A stretch of DNA of 64,000 nt from Caballeronia sordidicola (GCF_000729995.1 NZ_JNFG01000201.1:248001-312000); one strand, 5' to 3'. Counted from the first letter of the stretch, positions 36,034-44,092 are shown. A program made the numbers and translations. Notes: generated from the sequence alone by a model not told the origin.

Positions 36034-36462
36034 ATGCGAACAAGCGCCCGAAATCAATTTGTCGGTGAAGTGGTGGACGTCAAGCATGGCGCAGTCAATG
36101 ACGAGATCTTGCTGCGCGCCAATGACGGCCTGGAGATTGTCGCGGTGATCACACATGGCAGCGCAACATCACTCGGGCTCGCTCCCGGCAAGGCTGCGTT
36201 TGCGCTGGTCAAGGCATCGTCGGTCATCGTGATGGTCGATGTGGCGGATAGCCAGGTATCGGCGAGGAACTGCTTTGCCGGGACGGTATCGGCCGTAACC
36301 CCGGGCGCCGTCAATAGCGAAGTCATTATTACTGTTGCGGGCGGCGCGCAGATTGCCGCCATTGTCACGAACGAAAGCGCGCAACGGTTGGCGCTCGCCA
36401 GCGGGAAAGCGGCCACGGCGATCTTCAAGGCGTCGAGCGTGATTATCGGCGTGGACGACTAG
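36034..36462 (+). CDS. modG: ModG-like tandem TOBE (Mop) molybdate-binding protein
   Basis: A 142-residue protein consisting of two Mop/TOBE repeats, each starting with SARN-F-G-V and ending in F-KASSVI (first about 3-70, second about 75-140). The length and duplication match ModG of Azotobacter, a cytoplasmic protein that binds several molybdate ions and acts in molybdenum storage or homeostasis. It is divergent from the transporter operon. A Shine-Dalgarno-like CCGGAGATGAGAAC precedes the ATG. Confidence 0.88.
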   Translation: MRTSARNQFVGEVVDVKHGAVNDEILLRANDGLEIVAVITHGSATSLGLAPGKAAFALVKASSVIVMVDVADSQVSARNCFAGTVSAVTPGAVNSEVIITVAGGAQIAAIVTNESAQRLALASGKAATAIFKASSVIIGVDD

Positions 36463-36493
36463 CTTTTTCGTCAGCTTGCGCTGCGTCAGTTCG

Positions 36494-37420
36494 TCAGTTC
36501 AGTGGAATAGCGCGTAGGGTACTGCCGCTGTCAGCGGATTTCGGCCGGTCTATGACGTACAACACGTGATGCGTCCGGTCGATAGCGACGCCGCGCGCAT
36601 CCTCGAAATCGTTTGCGATAACGGCAACCGATTCATCGGGGTTTATCTTGCAGACTGCCGTCGAGTCGCATTTGGTATAGAGCGTGCCGTTTGAATCGAT
36701 GCTCAGCAGGTCGGGTCCGTTGATCTTGACGACCGTTGTGTTCAGGCCACCAGACTGGGCATGATTGATCAGTCCGGACAGGCTGGTCTTCAGGATCATG
36801 TTGTCGGTCTGATCCGATATAAAAACGGTGTCGCCTTGCACGGCTATGCCGACGGGTTTCGCCAGTCCGGTCAACAGGTTGTGTTCGGACGCGGCGTGGC
36901 TTGAAACATCGAATGTGATCAGGCTGAGGCCGCCCGTTGCCGGGCTGTTGCCGTTCTTGACGAACCAGGTCGAGAGTATTTTTCCCGTGCCTATGACGGC
37001 AAGTCCCAGTCTTCGCCGCATTGGGTCGGTGCCCGACAGGGCGGAGACGGAACGGTCCGCGCCAATGTCGAACACGGCGCCTGCCGTGCCGAATCCGAAT
37101 CGTCCGACCAGAAGCGAACCGCTATCCGCGATGCTCACCTGGCTCAGCGCGTTTCCTTGTCCCGCGACCAGCGGAATCTCGGCCAGCGGTTTGAATGTCT
37201 TGCCGTCAACCGATGAAAGCACGCTATTGGTTTTATCGTCGGTGATGAAGATCGTGCCATCGTCCGGACGGATCGCAATGCCATTTGCCCGTGCATCCAG
37301 AGTGACGCGTTGTGGCGCGCTTACGATTTGCGCCGAACTGCAACCGGATAGCACGATGACCGCAGCGGCAGTCAAGGTGGCGGCGAGCGTAAGCGCGTAG
37401 CGAGAGAGACGCTGGGGCAT
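36494..37420 (-). CDS. beta-propeller lipoprotein
   Basis: A 308-residue exported lipoprotein. The signal peptide ends in the lipobox VLSGC (cysteine about residue 27). The mature part is built of repeated four-strand units of the NHL/SMP-30-like type, for example ANGIAIRPDDGTIFITDDKTN, AKPVGIAVQGDTVFISDQTDN and ARGVAIDRTHHVLYVIDRP. No catalytic residues can be assigned. It sits inside the molybdenum island, divergent from the molybdopterin-domain gene, and might share the ModE-type site at 37581, but nothing in the protein shows a link to molybdenum. Confidence 0.8.
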   Translation of the reverse strand: MPQRLSRYALTLAATLTAAAVIVLSGCSSAQIVSAPQRVTLDARANGIAIRPDDGTIFITDDKTNSVLSSVDGKTFKPLAEIPLVAGQGNALSQVSIADSGSLLVGRFGFGTAGAVFDIGADRSVSALSGTDPMRRRLGLAVIGTGKILSTWFVKNGNSPATGGLSLITFDVSSHAASEHNLLTGLAKPVGIAVQGDTVFISDQTDNMILKTSLSGLINHAQSGGLNTTVVKINGPDLLSIDSNGTLYTKCDSTAVCKINPDESVAVIANDFEDARGVAIDRTHHVLYVIDRPKSADSGSTLRAIPLN

Positions 37421-37580
37421 CGATTTTCCTTAACCATCCATGGGTTCAAGGCCACCAATATATCGCTTTAGGCGATCAGGGTTGGTACTTAGCGCTGCTT
37501 TCAGGCTTACCTGAAGCGCATATGCGCGATTTTGTATGCTGCCTATTGGTCGCGCACTGACTTGACTGCCGCGACTGCAG

Positions 37581-37604
37581 CGTAATATTCGCGTGGATAT
37601 AATG
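37581..37604. promoter_or_regulatory. candidate ModE operator 2 (molybdopterin-domain gene)
   Basis: CGTAATAT-N8-ATATAATG, seven of eight arm positions complementary, ending 40 bases before the ATG at 37645. The spacer length is the same as in the other three sites. Confidence 0.7.
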
Positions 37605-37644
37605 CCGGACAAGCCACCTGAAACCGGCCCCTGGAGGATGAGAA

Positions 37645-38136
37645 ATGAGTGATGCCTATTCCCCCGCAGTCGCGCTCGAAACCACTGCGAAAGCCGTCAT
37701 ATCGCTCGAAGGGGATTTCCTGCGACCGTTGAGCGTCGATCTCGCGGAATTCAGGGAGCAACCGAACGTCGTTGCCGATCCGTTCGATCTGCGTTGCTAT
37801 ACGACGAACCGGTTTATCCGGAGTGTCGACACCTATCGCGGGGTGTTGCTGAAGGATTTGATCATGAAAGCCGGACTGCGGCCCGAGCCTAAGGGCGAGT
37901 TCAAGCGCACTGTGTTTATTGCGGTCGCGCACGATGGCTACGCGGTCACCTTCTCATGGCACGAGTTGTTCAATACGCCCGTGGGTGAGCGTGTCATCGT
38001 CGCGCATGAATGTGGAGGCCGAGCGCTTAGCACCGAGGACGGCGTCCCCATCCTGTTTTCAGGCGCGGATATTCTTCCCGCTCCCCGTCATGTGAAGCGG
38101 CTTGTGCGAATCGTGGCGCGGGTCTTGACGCCCTGA
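37645..38136 (+). CDS. stand-alone sulfite-oxidase-type molybdopterin-binding domain protein
   Basis: A 163-residue protein that corresponds to the Mo-pterin-binding domain of the sulfite oxidase/YedY fold, without a dimerisation domain. A cysteine in DLRCYTTNRF (about residue 52) stands where the Mo-ligating cysteine is found, followed by YRGVLLKDLIMKAG and HECGGRALSTEDGVPILFSG. There is no signal peptide, so it is cytoplasmic. The gene has GGAGGATGAGAA before the start, a ModE-type site just upstream and the NifQ homologue downstream. It may carry or sense molybdenum cofactor rather than act as a full enzyme; this is inference. Confidence 0.78.
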   Translation: MSDAYSPAVALETTAKAVISLEGDFLRPLSVDLAEFREQPNVVADPFDLRCYTTNRFIRSVDTYRGVLLKDLIMKAGLRPEPKGEFKRTVFIAVAHDGYAVTFSWHELFNTPVGERVIVAHECGGRALSTEDGVPILFSGADILPAPRHVKRLVRIVARVLTP

Positions 38137-38276
38137 TTTGATACGGGCTATTTGTAAGGTGTCACGAGACACAGGCTTGACTCTGGGCTACGCGTGGCAT
38201 ACTGGTTTTGAGCTGAACCTTCCCGGGACGCCCCGCGATCGACTATACCCTCGAGCAGTATTCTCGCTACCCGGCA

Positions 38277-38842
38277 ATGACACTTTCGCTCGTGACGCGC
38301 GCCCAGTTGCTGGCCGCCTCGGCCACGCCCGATGCCGCCGGCACCGCTTTGTTCGCAACCTTGCTTGCCGCGCACGATGACCCTTCTCTGCTGTGGGGTT
38401 ATCGGCGGAACAATTCGTCTGGTTGTATGGCCGGCACTTTGGCGCAATGCAACCGCCAAGGGCGAGCCTGGTTATCCGTTCGGAAGAACAGGCCGGGTTC
38501 GTCAGCGCGCTTGCGGCTTTCCTGCTAAATCATGTCCGGGAGAGCGGCGCCGCCGACATGGCTGACGCGGAGTGCCTTGCATCGATCATCGCCCATGCGT
38601 GCTTGCGGCAGGACCATCTGTGGCGCGATCTCGGGCTAGGCGGGCGCGACGAAGTCACCGACATGCTCAGCCGGTATTTCCCGGCACTGGTGATGCGCAA
38701 TGTCGATGGGATGCGCTGGAAAAAATTCCTCGCGCGAGAACTTGCGCTATCGCTCGGACGAGCGCCGCAGCCGGCGCCAGGGTGTCCGGGCTGTGAAGAT
38801 TTCGGCTTTTGTTTCGGCGATAAATCTGAGCACCGCGCCTGA
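38277..38842 (+). pseudogene. nifQ: NifQ homologue, frameshifted in a G run
   Basis: The 3' frame (from about 38393) has the NifQ hallmarks: DLGLGGRDEVTDMLSRYFP, MRWKKFLARELAL, and the metal-binding cysteine cluster C-x2-C-x5-C (CPGCEDFGFC) near the end. The expected N-terminal part lies in another frame from ATG 38277 (MTLSLVTRAQLLAASATPDA and on to SLLWG). The two join if one G is added to the GGGG run at 38395-38398, giving LLWGLSAEQFVWLYGRHF. NifQ delivers molybdenum for nitrogenase cofactor synthesis, yet no nif gene is near. It could be a true pseudogene, a sequencing error, or translated from the GTG at 38393. Confidence 0.75.
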
Positions 38843-38914
38843 GTACCGCGACTTCCTGATGCACAGCAATGCCGTGGATGCATGGTCCTGTCGGCGTCGT
38901 GTATGCTTTCGCGC

Positions 38915-39304
38915 ATGGCCAAATCCGTGAAAGATCCAGCGACTCCTTCCTTATCCCGTCAGCCCGAGGTGCGTTTTCGCATGCGCATCCGGCAGGCGGA
39001 CGCCGTGGCAATCGGGCCCGGGAAAATTGATCTGCTGGAGGCCGTGCATGAGCATGGCTCGATCTCGGCTGCTGCGCGCAGCCTGGGCATGTCGTACCGG
39101 CGGGCGTGGTTGCTCATCGACGAACTGAACCGCACGCTCAAGGCGCCCGCAACGTCTTCGGAAACGGGTGGCTCGGCGGGCGGCGGTTGCGTGCTCACGC
39201 CTGTTGGTGAAAAGATCGTGCGGCTTTATCGCGAGATTGAAGCGGAAGCGGCCAGGACCTGCGCGCCGCAGATTTCCGCGCTGATCAAGCTCATGAAACG
39301 CTGA
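38915..39304 (+). CDS. short ModE-like regulator (DNA-binding domain only)
   Basis: A 129-residue protein matching the N-terminal winged-helix half of ModE: RFRMRIRQADAVAIGPGKIDLLEAV, then HGSISAAARSLGMSYRRAWLLIDELNR, and VLTPVGEKIVRLYREIE. The tandem molybdate-binding TOBE domains of ModE are absent, so molybdate sensing would need a partner; the separate ModG-like protein encoded 2.5 kb away is a candidate. It lies directly after nifQ. No clear ribosome site marks the start; 38915 is chosen from the family N-terminus, and in-frame ATGs at 38882 and 38903 are alternatives. Confidence 0.85.
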   Translation: MAKSVKDPATPSLSRQPEVRFRMRIRQADAVAIGPGKIDLLEAVHEHGSISAAARSLGMSYRRAWLLIDELNRTLKAPATSSETGGSAGGGCVLTPVGEKIVRLYREIEAEAARTCAPQISALIKLMKR

Positions 39305-39332
39305 GCTTATTGAAAGGCCAGGGCTCCAGGGC

Positions 39333-40727
39333 TTACCCGTGCCGCAAGCAAAACCGGGACGCTGGCGGCTTATTGCCGGGCTTGCCGGACTTACCGGCTT
39401 GCGACGACGCCCGGCCAAGCCGCGTCATCAATTCCACAAAGCTCGCCACGCTCGCGGTTCTCAGCGGGTGATAGTCGACCTGATGACGGTCGCATACGCG
39501 CTTGAGCAGATTCATGGAGTCATGGTCGATACAGTCGACCGGAAACACGACAATGTCCGCCCGCGGGAGCGCGGCGGCGAACATGCCCTTGCGGTCTTCT
39601 ATGCCGCCATCGTGGACAACAAAATCGCCACCCGCCGATTCAACCAGTTGCCTGAGCGCGGCGTTCGAACCGGGCCGGCCGCCCACGTAGACCACGCGCT
39701 TGCCGCTCAGGTTGGCGAGGTCATCGGCCTTCGAACCGGCTTCGCTGCCCTGACCCTGAACCACCAGCGCCTGCTCCAGTGCGTTGCATTCGGCCTGGAC
39801 CACGTTGAGGATCGCAATGGTGTCGTCCAGCCGCTGGCTCAAGCTTTGCGCATGGCGTTGCTCATCGAGTGCGCGTTGCTCGGCAGTTTCCCTGCGGCTC
39901 GTGTGAATCGCCAGACGTTCGTCGCGGGCAACCAGCGCCTCTCGCAGCGCCTGGGCTTCAGCTTCCAGACCTGCCTCCGACACATCGGGCTTGCGCTCCG
40001 CCCTGGCCGACAACTCGGCCACTTGCGCGCTCAATTGGCGCAGTGACGCGTCGCGCTCCGTAGTCAATTCGTGCAGCTTGTCTTGCTGCCGGTCGATCTT
40101 GTCCTTGAGCACCGCATTTTCTTCTTCGAGCGCAACCAGGCGGCGGATGTCGGCCCGGTTGGCCGCACCCACCAGATGGGACAACATATGCAGGTCGCCG
40201 AACGCAGCCTGGCGCACGCTCATGACGGCTTCCGGATGGGTCATCAACGCCCAGTACGCCGGGGGAATATCGCCGCTCTTGAGCGCGTCTTTCCAGAGCG
40301 CCAGCAGGGCTTCAGGATCCTTGGCCGCGTCGAAGCGGCGCACGGCGCCCGAGTAGCGCGCATCCAGCGCCTTCTGCAGCGCCTTGGCGCCCGCACCGCC
40401 ATCTATAGCGAGTTCCACTGCGGCGTGATGAATCTCAAGATCCGTCGCGTGTTGCCGGTCGAGCTCCGTGAACTTCGGCACGAGTTTTCTAAGCTCGTTC
40501 GTACTCAAGCAGGTACCGATCACCGAGCAATGCAAATGCGAATCCAGATCGGACAGCCGCGCACGGCGATGCGGACTGTGAAGCTGTGCGTCGGTAGGCG
40601 TGCAGCAGGCATCCGCCGCACCGGTCTGGGAGCCGGCGTAAGCACCCACGGCGGCTCCCACGGCGCTGCTCGATTCAGTGGACGGCGTGCGGGCAAGGCG
40701 GAAGGGGGGAACGGTTTGCACATTCAC
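39333..40727 (-). CDS. DUF2325 protein with coiled coil, predicted Mo-regulated
   Basis: A 464-residue protein in three parts. An N-terminal region has histidines and cysteines (DLDSHLHCSVIGTCLS, about 60-75) and helices. A long coiled coil follows at about 205-325 (repeated heptads around EEENAVLKDKIDRQQDKLHEL). A C-terminal DUF2325 Rossmann-like domain spans about 340-440 (KRVVYVGGRPGSNAALRQLVE, then DIVVFPVDCIDHDSMN). The start appears to be a GTG. The function of DUF2325 is not established as far as I know. A ModE-type site lies 89 bases upstream, so a role in molybdenum metabolism is predicted. It converges on the ModE-like gene. Confidence 0.85.
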   Translation of the reverse strand: MNVQTVPPFRLARTPSTESSSAVGAAVGAYAGSQTGAADACCTPTDAQLHSPHRRARLSDLDSHLHCSVIGTCLSTNELRKLVPKFTELDRQHATDLEIHHAAVELAIDGGAGAKALQKALDARYSGAVRRFDAAKDPEALLALWKDALKSGDIPPAYWALMTHPEAVMSVRQAAFGDLHMLSHLVGAANRADIRRLVALEEENAVLKDKIDRQQDKLHELTTERDASLRQLSAQVAELSARAERKPDVSEAGLEAEAQALREALVARDERLAIHTSRRETAEQRALDEQRHAQSLSQRLDDTIAILNVVQAECNALEQALVVQGQGSEAGSKADDLANLSGKRVVYVGGRPGSNAALRQLVESAGGDFVVHDGGIEDRKGMFAAALPRADIVVFPVDCIDHDSMNLLKRVCDRHQVDYHPLRTASVASFVELMTRLGRASSQAGKSGKPGNKPPASRFCLRHG

Positions 40728-40815
40728 CTCGAATCGATCTGGATGTCAAACGGCTGCGAACAGCTGCAAGCGGCTGAACAGACAACGGTCATTAGCCTGC
40801 TCGATGAACGGATAT

Positions 40816-40839
40816 CGAAATATACCATTGAATATAACG
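40816..40839. promoter_or_regulatory. candidate ModE operator 3 (DUF2325 gene)
   Basis: CGAAATAT-N8-ATATAACG. The right arm equals the ModE half-site exactly; the left matches in six of eight positions. Located 89 bases before the DUF2325 start. Confidence 0.65.
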
Positions 40840-40906
40840 GTACGAATCTGGCCGGCTGTTTCGAGGAAATCAATGCCGGTGGTCCTGGCGTACAAAACGC
40901 GTGTGT

Positions 40907-41410
40907 TCAGACAGGCACGCCGTTGCCCGCACGGTCTCGATAGTGCCGTTCAAGCACGTGCTCGACGCATAAGCCGACAAACGTGGCGTCCAGCCGTTCG
41001 AGGCTTCGCGCAACCTGCTGAAGACCGATCGTGCCGCTGCCGGGCGCGGCCAGGAATACCTGATCCCGCTGCTGCTCAGCCGACCGGGCGGTCTCGATGG
41101 CAAACGTCAGGTCGTCGAGGCGGCCGAAGTCGAGCGCGCGAGCGTGATCTTCAAGGGAAGACAAAAGCTCGCCGAGCGGCTGGCCGGTCGTGGATTCGAG
41201 GTTGCGGGCATTACCGCGGATGTCCTCGAGCATGAGGACAAATCGGGCGACGCTTGCACGCAGGTTCCGGAATGCATCGACCACTTCCCTAATCGCTTCC
41301 GTGCGCTCAGGATCGCGCGCCGAGTTGAGCGGCGTGACCGCGACCGACAGGTCGCGGCGCAGCGGGATGCAAGCGGGAGCGCTGGGTGTGGATGCCTTTT
41401 GCCCGGACAT
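40907..41410 (-). CDS. unknown protein, 167 aa, predicted Mo-regulated
   Basis: Not recognised. The product is mostly helical: a polar N-terminus, a helix rich in R and E (ERTEAIREVVDAFRNLRASVARFVLMLEDIRGNA), a second (GELLSSLEDHARALDFGRLDDLTFAIETA), and a C-terminal helix pair with a cysteine and two histidines (VGLCVEHVLERHYRD). Start 41410 follows GAGG at eight bases; an ATG seven codons upstream is possible. It is transcribed in the same direction as the DUF2325 gene and has the same type of ModE site upstream, so the two may work together. Confidence 0.7.
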   Translation of the reverse strand: MSGQKASTPSAPACIPLRRDLSVAVTPLNSARDPERTEAIREVVDAFRNLRASVARFVLMLEDIRGNARNLESTTGQPLGELLSSLEDHARALDFGRLDDLTFAIETARSAEQQRDQVFLAAPGSGTIGLQQVARSLERLDATFVGLCVEHVLERHYRDRAGNGVPV

Positions 41411-41489
41411 GGGTAAATCCTCGAGATGCATGATTGGATCGGTTTCTTGGCGCCGGCAAGATGAATGATCAGGGGCAAAAGAATAGTAC

Positions 41490-41513
41490 CGTGATATTTC
41501 ATAGAATATAACG
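41490..41513. promoter_or_regulatory. candidate ModE operator 4 (unknown 167-aa gene)
   Basis: CGTGATAT-N8-ATATAACG, with seven of eight arm positions complementary, 80 bases before the ATG at 41410. Its right arm is identical to that of operator 3. Confidence 0.7.
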
Positions 41514-41694
41514 AATGCCTACTTTCTGCTTTAAGTGTTAGATGGAGCTGGGCTGGTTTTGAGGCTTAGGAGCGTGTGCAGGCGGGCTGCTTGCATGCTC
41601 GGGCGGTAACGCGCTGGGCGAGGTGAACGGAGCCGGAAGAGGCTCGTTGGTGAGACTGAACGATGAAAAGCCGGTATTGATCGGGAATAAAGCT

Positions 41695-41742
41695 GCGGCG
41701 GCTGCGGACTTGTTTCAACGAGAACAAGTCCGCAGCCGCCGC
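41695..41742 (-). terminator. strong hairpin downstream of DHDPS-family gene
   Basis: Perfect 20-base arms (positions 41695-41714 and 41723-41742) with an eight-base loop, beginning 21 bases after the stop of the gene at 41764. On the minus strand it is followed by AGCTTTATT, a weak T run. The remaining sequence 41514-41694 holds no gene that I can support. Confidence 0.6.
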
Positions 41743-41763
41743 GGGCCAACCCAACTTAGCAAC

Positions 41764-42669
41764 TTATAACGTCGGCAAAACCGGCCGGGTTTCAATCGAA
41801 CGCTTGATCAACGCCTCCACCGCGAGACGTTCGTCGCCTGCCAGCGGCAAGCGCGGCGGCCGGACCGGTTCGGTGCCAAGGCCAACCATTGCCTCGGCCA
41901 GCTTGATGTTCTGCACCAGCTTGGCCGAGACGTCGAGCGCAAGCAGCGGCGCAAACCAGCGGTAGATCGTGCGGGCTTCTTCCAGGCGGCCCGCCTTGAG
42001 GAGCCTGAAGATCGCCACGGTCTCGTCGGGAAACGCGCAAACCAGCCCGGCAACCCAGCCGTGCGCGCCCATCAGGCAGGCTTCCATCGCGAGGTTATCG
42101 ACGCCGCAAAAAAGTGCGTAGCGGTCCCCGACCGCGTTGATCAGATCTGTGAAGCGGCGTACATCGCCGGCCGATTCCTTGATCGCAACGAGCTTCTTTT
42201 CATCGGCGAGTTCGGCGAACATGTCCGGTGTCACATCAACGCCGTATGCGAGCGGGTTGTTGTAGACCATGATTGGCAGCGGACTCGCACTGGCGACCAC
42301 GCGGAAGTGGTTGAGCGTCTCGCGCCGGTCCGATAAATAACGCAAACCCGGCAGCACCATGTAACCGGCCGCGCCGTGCTTGACGCCGAGTTCGGCCTGC
42401 CGGCAACCGTCGAGCGTGCTGTTTTCCGCAATCGTCAGCAACACGGGCACGCGTCCCTGGGCGGCATCGACGCCGATGTCCAGCACGTCGAGCTTCTCGT
42501 CGAGCGAGAGCGTGGACGCCTCGCCAAGCGATCCGCAGACGATGATGCCGTCGACCCCGGCCGCGATCTGTGCCTCGATATTCTTCTTGGTCCAAGCGCG
42601 GTCTATGCTGAAATCCGCATTGAACTTGGTCGTGACGGCGGGCATTACGCCTTCCCAGATATGCGCCAT
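41764..42669 (-). CDS. DHDPS-family lyase, likely 1-pyrroline-4-hydroxy-2-carboxylate deaminase
   Basis: A 301-residue TIM-barrel protein of the dihydrodipicolinate synthase/NAL family. GSLGEASTLSLDEK is the phosphate/carboxylate-binding turn, Y136 (VYNNP) and the Schiff-base lysine K164 (VAIKESAGD) are present. It is divergent from a 4-hydroxyproline 2-epimerase gene. In D-hydroxyproline catabolism a DHDPS-family enzyme deaminates 1-pyrroline-4-hydroxy-2-carboxylate to 2-ketoglutarate semialdehyde, which fits this position. Housekeeping DapA is unlikely given that context. The hydroxyproline oxidase and semialdehyde dehydrogenase genes are not in the window. Confidence 0.85.
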   Translation of the reverse strand: MAHIWEGVMPAVTTKFNADFSIDRAWTKKNIEAQIAAGVDGIIVCGSLGEASTLSLDEKLDVLDIGVDAAQGRVPVLLTIAENSTLDGCRQAELGVKHGAAGYMVLPGLRYLSDRRETLNHFRVVASASPLPIMVYNNPLAYGVDVTPDMFAELADEKKLVAIKESAGDVRRFTDLINAVGDRYALFCGVDNLAMEACLMGAHGWVAGLVCAFPDETVAIFRLLKAGRLEEARTIYRWFAPLLALDVSAKLVQNIKLAEAMVGLGTEPVRPPRLPLAGDERLAVEALIKRSIETRPVLPTL

Positions 42670-42750
42670 GGCGGCTCTCCTAAAAGTGATCGGTTGAGTG
42701 CAGTCTAAGCATTGCAGAATGGGCCGTCTTGCATGTTGCGCGCAATTGCG

Positions 42751-42766
42751 ATGCCGATTTCAGCAC
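42751..42766. promoter_or_regulatory. operator-like site, copy 1
   Basis: ATGCCGATTTC (42751-42761) is the reverse complement of GAAATCGGCAT at 42868-42878. This copy is a weaker palindrome than the second and lies 82 bases before the DHDPS-family gene. Confidence 0.45.
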
Positions 42767-42862
42767 AAGTGCTCTCGCTTGAGCTTCGCTTGTCTATAGC
42801 GAAATCACGCCATGGGCCTAAGTCTTCTCAGTGCTCAGTGACTTATGGAAACGTTAGGCTCT

Positions 42863-42878
42863 ATGCCGAAATCGGCAT
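42863..42878. promoter_or_regulatory. operator-like palindrome, copy 2
   Basis: ATGCCGAAATCGGCAT is a 16-base near-palindrome (14 of 16 positions symmetric), 55 bases before the epimerase ATG. With copy 1 it forms a pair in the divergent promoter. Confidence 0.55.
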
Positions 42879-42933
42879 CAAATTCGATGAGCGCCACCAA
42901 GACGGGTCGCGTCCGAATTTCTACGATGTCAGC

Positions 42934-43887
42934 ATGAAAATCCTACACTTCATCGATTCCCACACGGGGGGCGAACCCACTCGTCTCGTCACATCGGGCG
43001 GACCGGATCTGGGCGACGGCAGCTTGGCCGAGCGCCTGGAAAACCTCCGCACGAAACACGACGACTGGCGCTCGGGCGTGGTCACCGAACCACGCGGTTC
43101 GGACGTGATCGTAGGGGCGTTGTTGTGCCAGCCGGATGAACCGGCGTGTGCGGCGGCGGTCATTTTCTTCAATAACGTCGGCTATCTCGGCATGTGCGGC
43201 CACGGCACGATCGGGCTGATCGTGTCTCTTGCTCACATGGGGAAGATTCAGCCGGGTTTACACCGGATCCAGACGCCCGCGGGTGTTGTCGAGGCTACGC
43301 TGCATCAGGACGGCAGCGTGAGCGTGCGTAACGTGCCGGCGTATCGATACCGGCAAGCGGTTCGCGTGAATGTGGACGGGTACGGGCCACTGACGGGCGA
43401 TATCGCCTGGGGCGGCAACTGGTTTTTTCTCGTAGCCGATCATGGCCAGGATCTCGTTGCAACGAATCTGACTCGACTGACGGTATTCACAGACGCCATT
43501 CGTGACGCATTGCAGGCGCAAGGCATTACCGGCGCGGACGCCGCGATGATCGACCACATTGAATTGTTCGCGGACTCGCCGCGCGCGGGTATCAATAGCC
43601 GCAATTTCGTCCTGTGTCCCGGTAGCGCCTACGACCGTTCGCCGTGCGGCACTGGCACAAGCGCGAAAGTCGCGTGTCTTGCCGCCGACAATAAACTGGC
43701 CGAAGGCGAGGTGTGGCGGCAGGAAAGCATCATTGGCAGCGTGTTCGAGGCAAGCTACCGGCGCTCGGGCGAACTCGCGGGCGAGGCGGTGATCCCGACC
43801 ATCACCGGACACGCGCACATCATGGCCGAAGGCCGACTCTGCTTCGACAGCACAGACCCGTTCGCCTGGGGTATTCCGGCGGCCTGA
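42934..43887 (+). CDS. 4-hydroxyproline 2-epimerase (proline racemase family)
   Basis: A 317-residue enzyme of the proline racemase superfamily that converts trans-4-hydroxy-L-proline to the cis-D epimer. Both catalytic cysteines are present: C88 in [14 protein letters not shown] and C238 in [12 protein letters not shown]; the cysteine pair separates epimerases from the Thr-containing dehydratases. [15 protein letters not shown] at the start is typical of the 4-hydroxyproline group. An upstream open frame from 42712 covers the promoter and is not part of the protein. Transcribed divergently from the DHDPS-family gene. Confidence 0.92.
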   Translation: MKILHFIDSHTGGEPTRLVTSGGPDLGDGSLAERLENLRTKHDDWRSGVVTEPRGSDVIVGALLCQPDEPACAAAVIFFNNVGYLGMCGHGTIGLIVSLAHMGKIQPGLHRIQTPAGVVEATLHQDGSVSVRNVPAYRYRQAVRVNVDGYGPLTGDIAWGGNWFFLVADHGQDLVATNLTRLTVFTDAIRDALQAQGITGADAAMIDHIELFADSPRAGINSRNFVLCPGSAYDRSPCGTGTSAKVACLAADNKLAEGEVWRQESIIGSVFEASYRRSGELAGEAVIPTITGHAHIMAEGRLCFDSTDPFAWGIPAA

Positions 43888-44092
43888 GGGCGGGACAAAA
43901 AGAAGTTGTCAGTCCCGGTCCGTGCAACACGCTCTCCTTGTTCTCTTTGCCCAAACCTCCCTGTCGTCAACACCAATTTTGACGGACGCCTCTCGCCTCT
44001 ATAATCGGGCGCATCGAGGTGCGCGCTCCATCCACGCGGCGTATGTGGCATGGGCGGCACTTGCGGACCCCGACGACGCCAGCGAGACGCGA

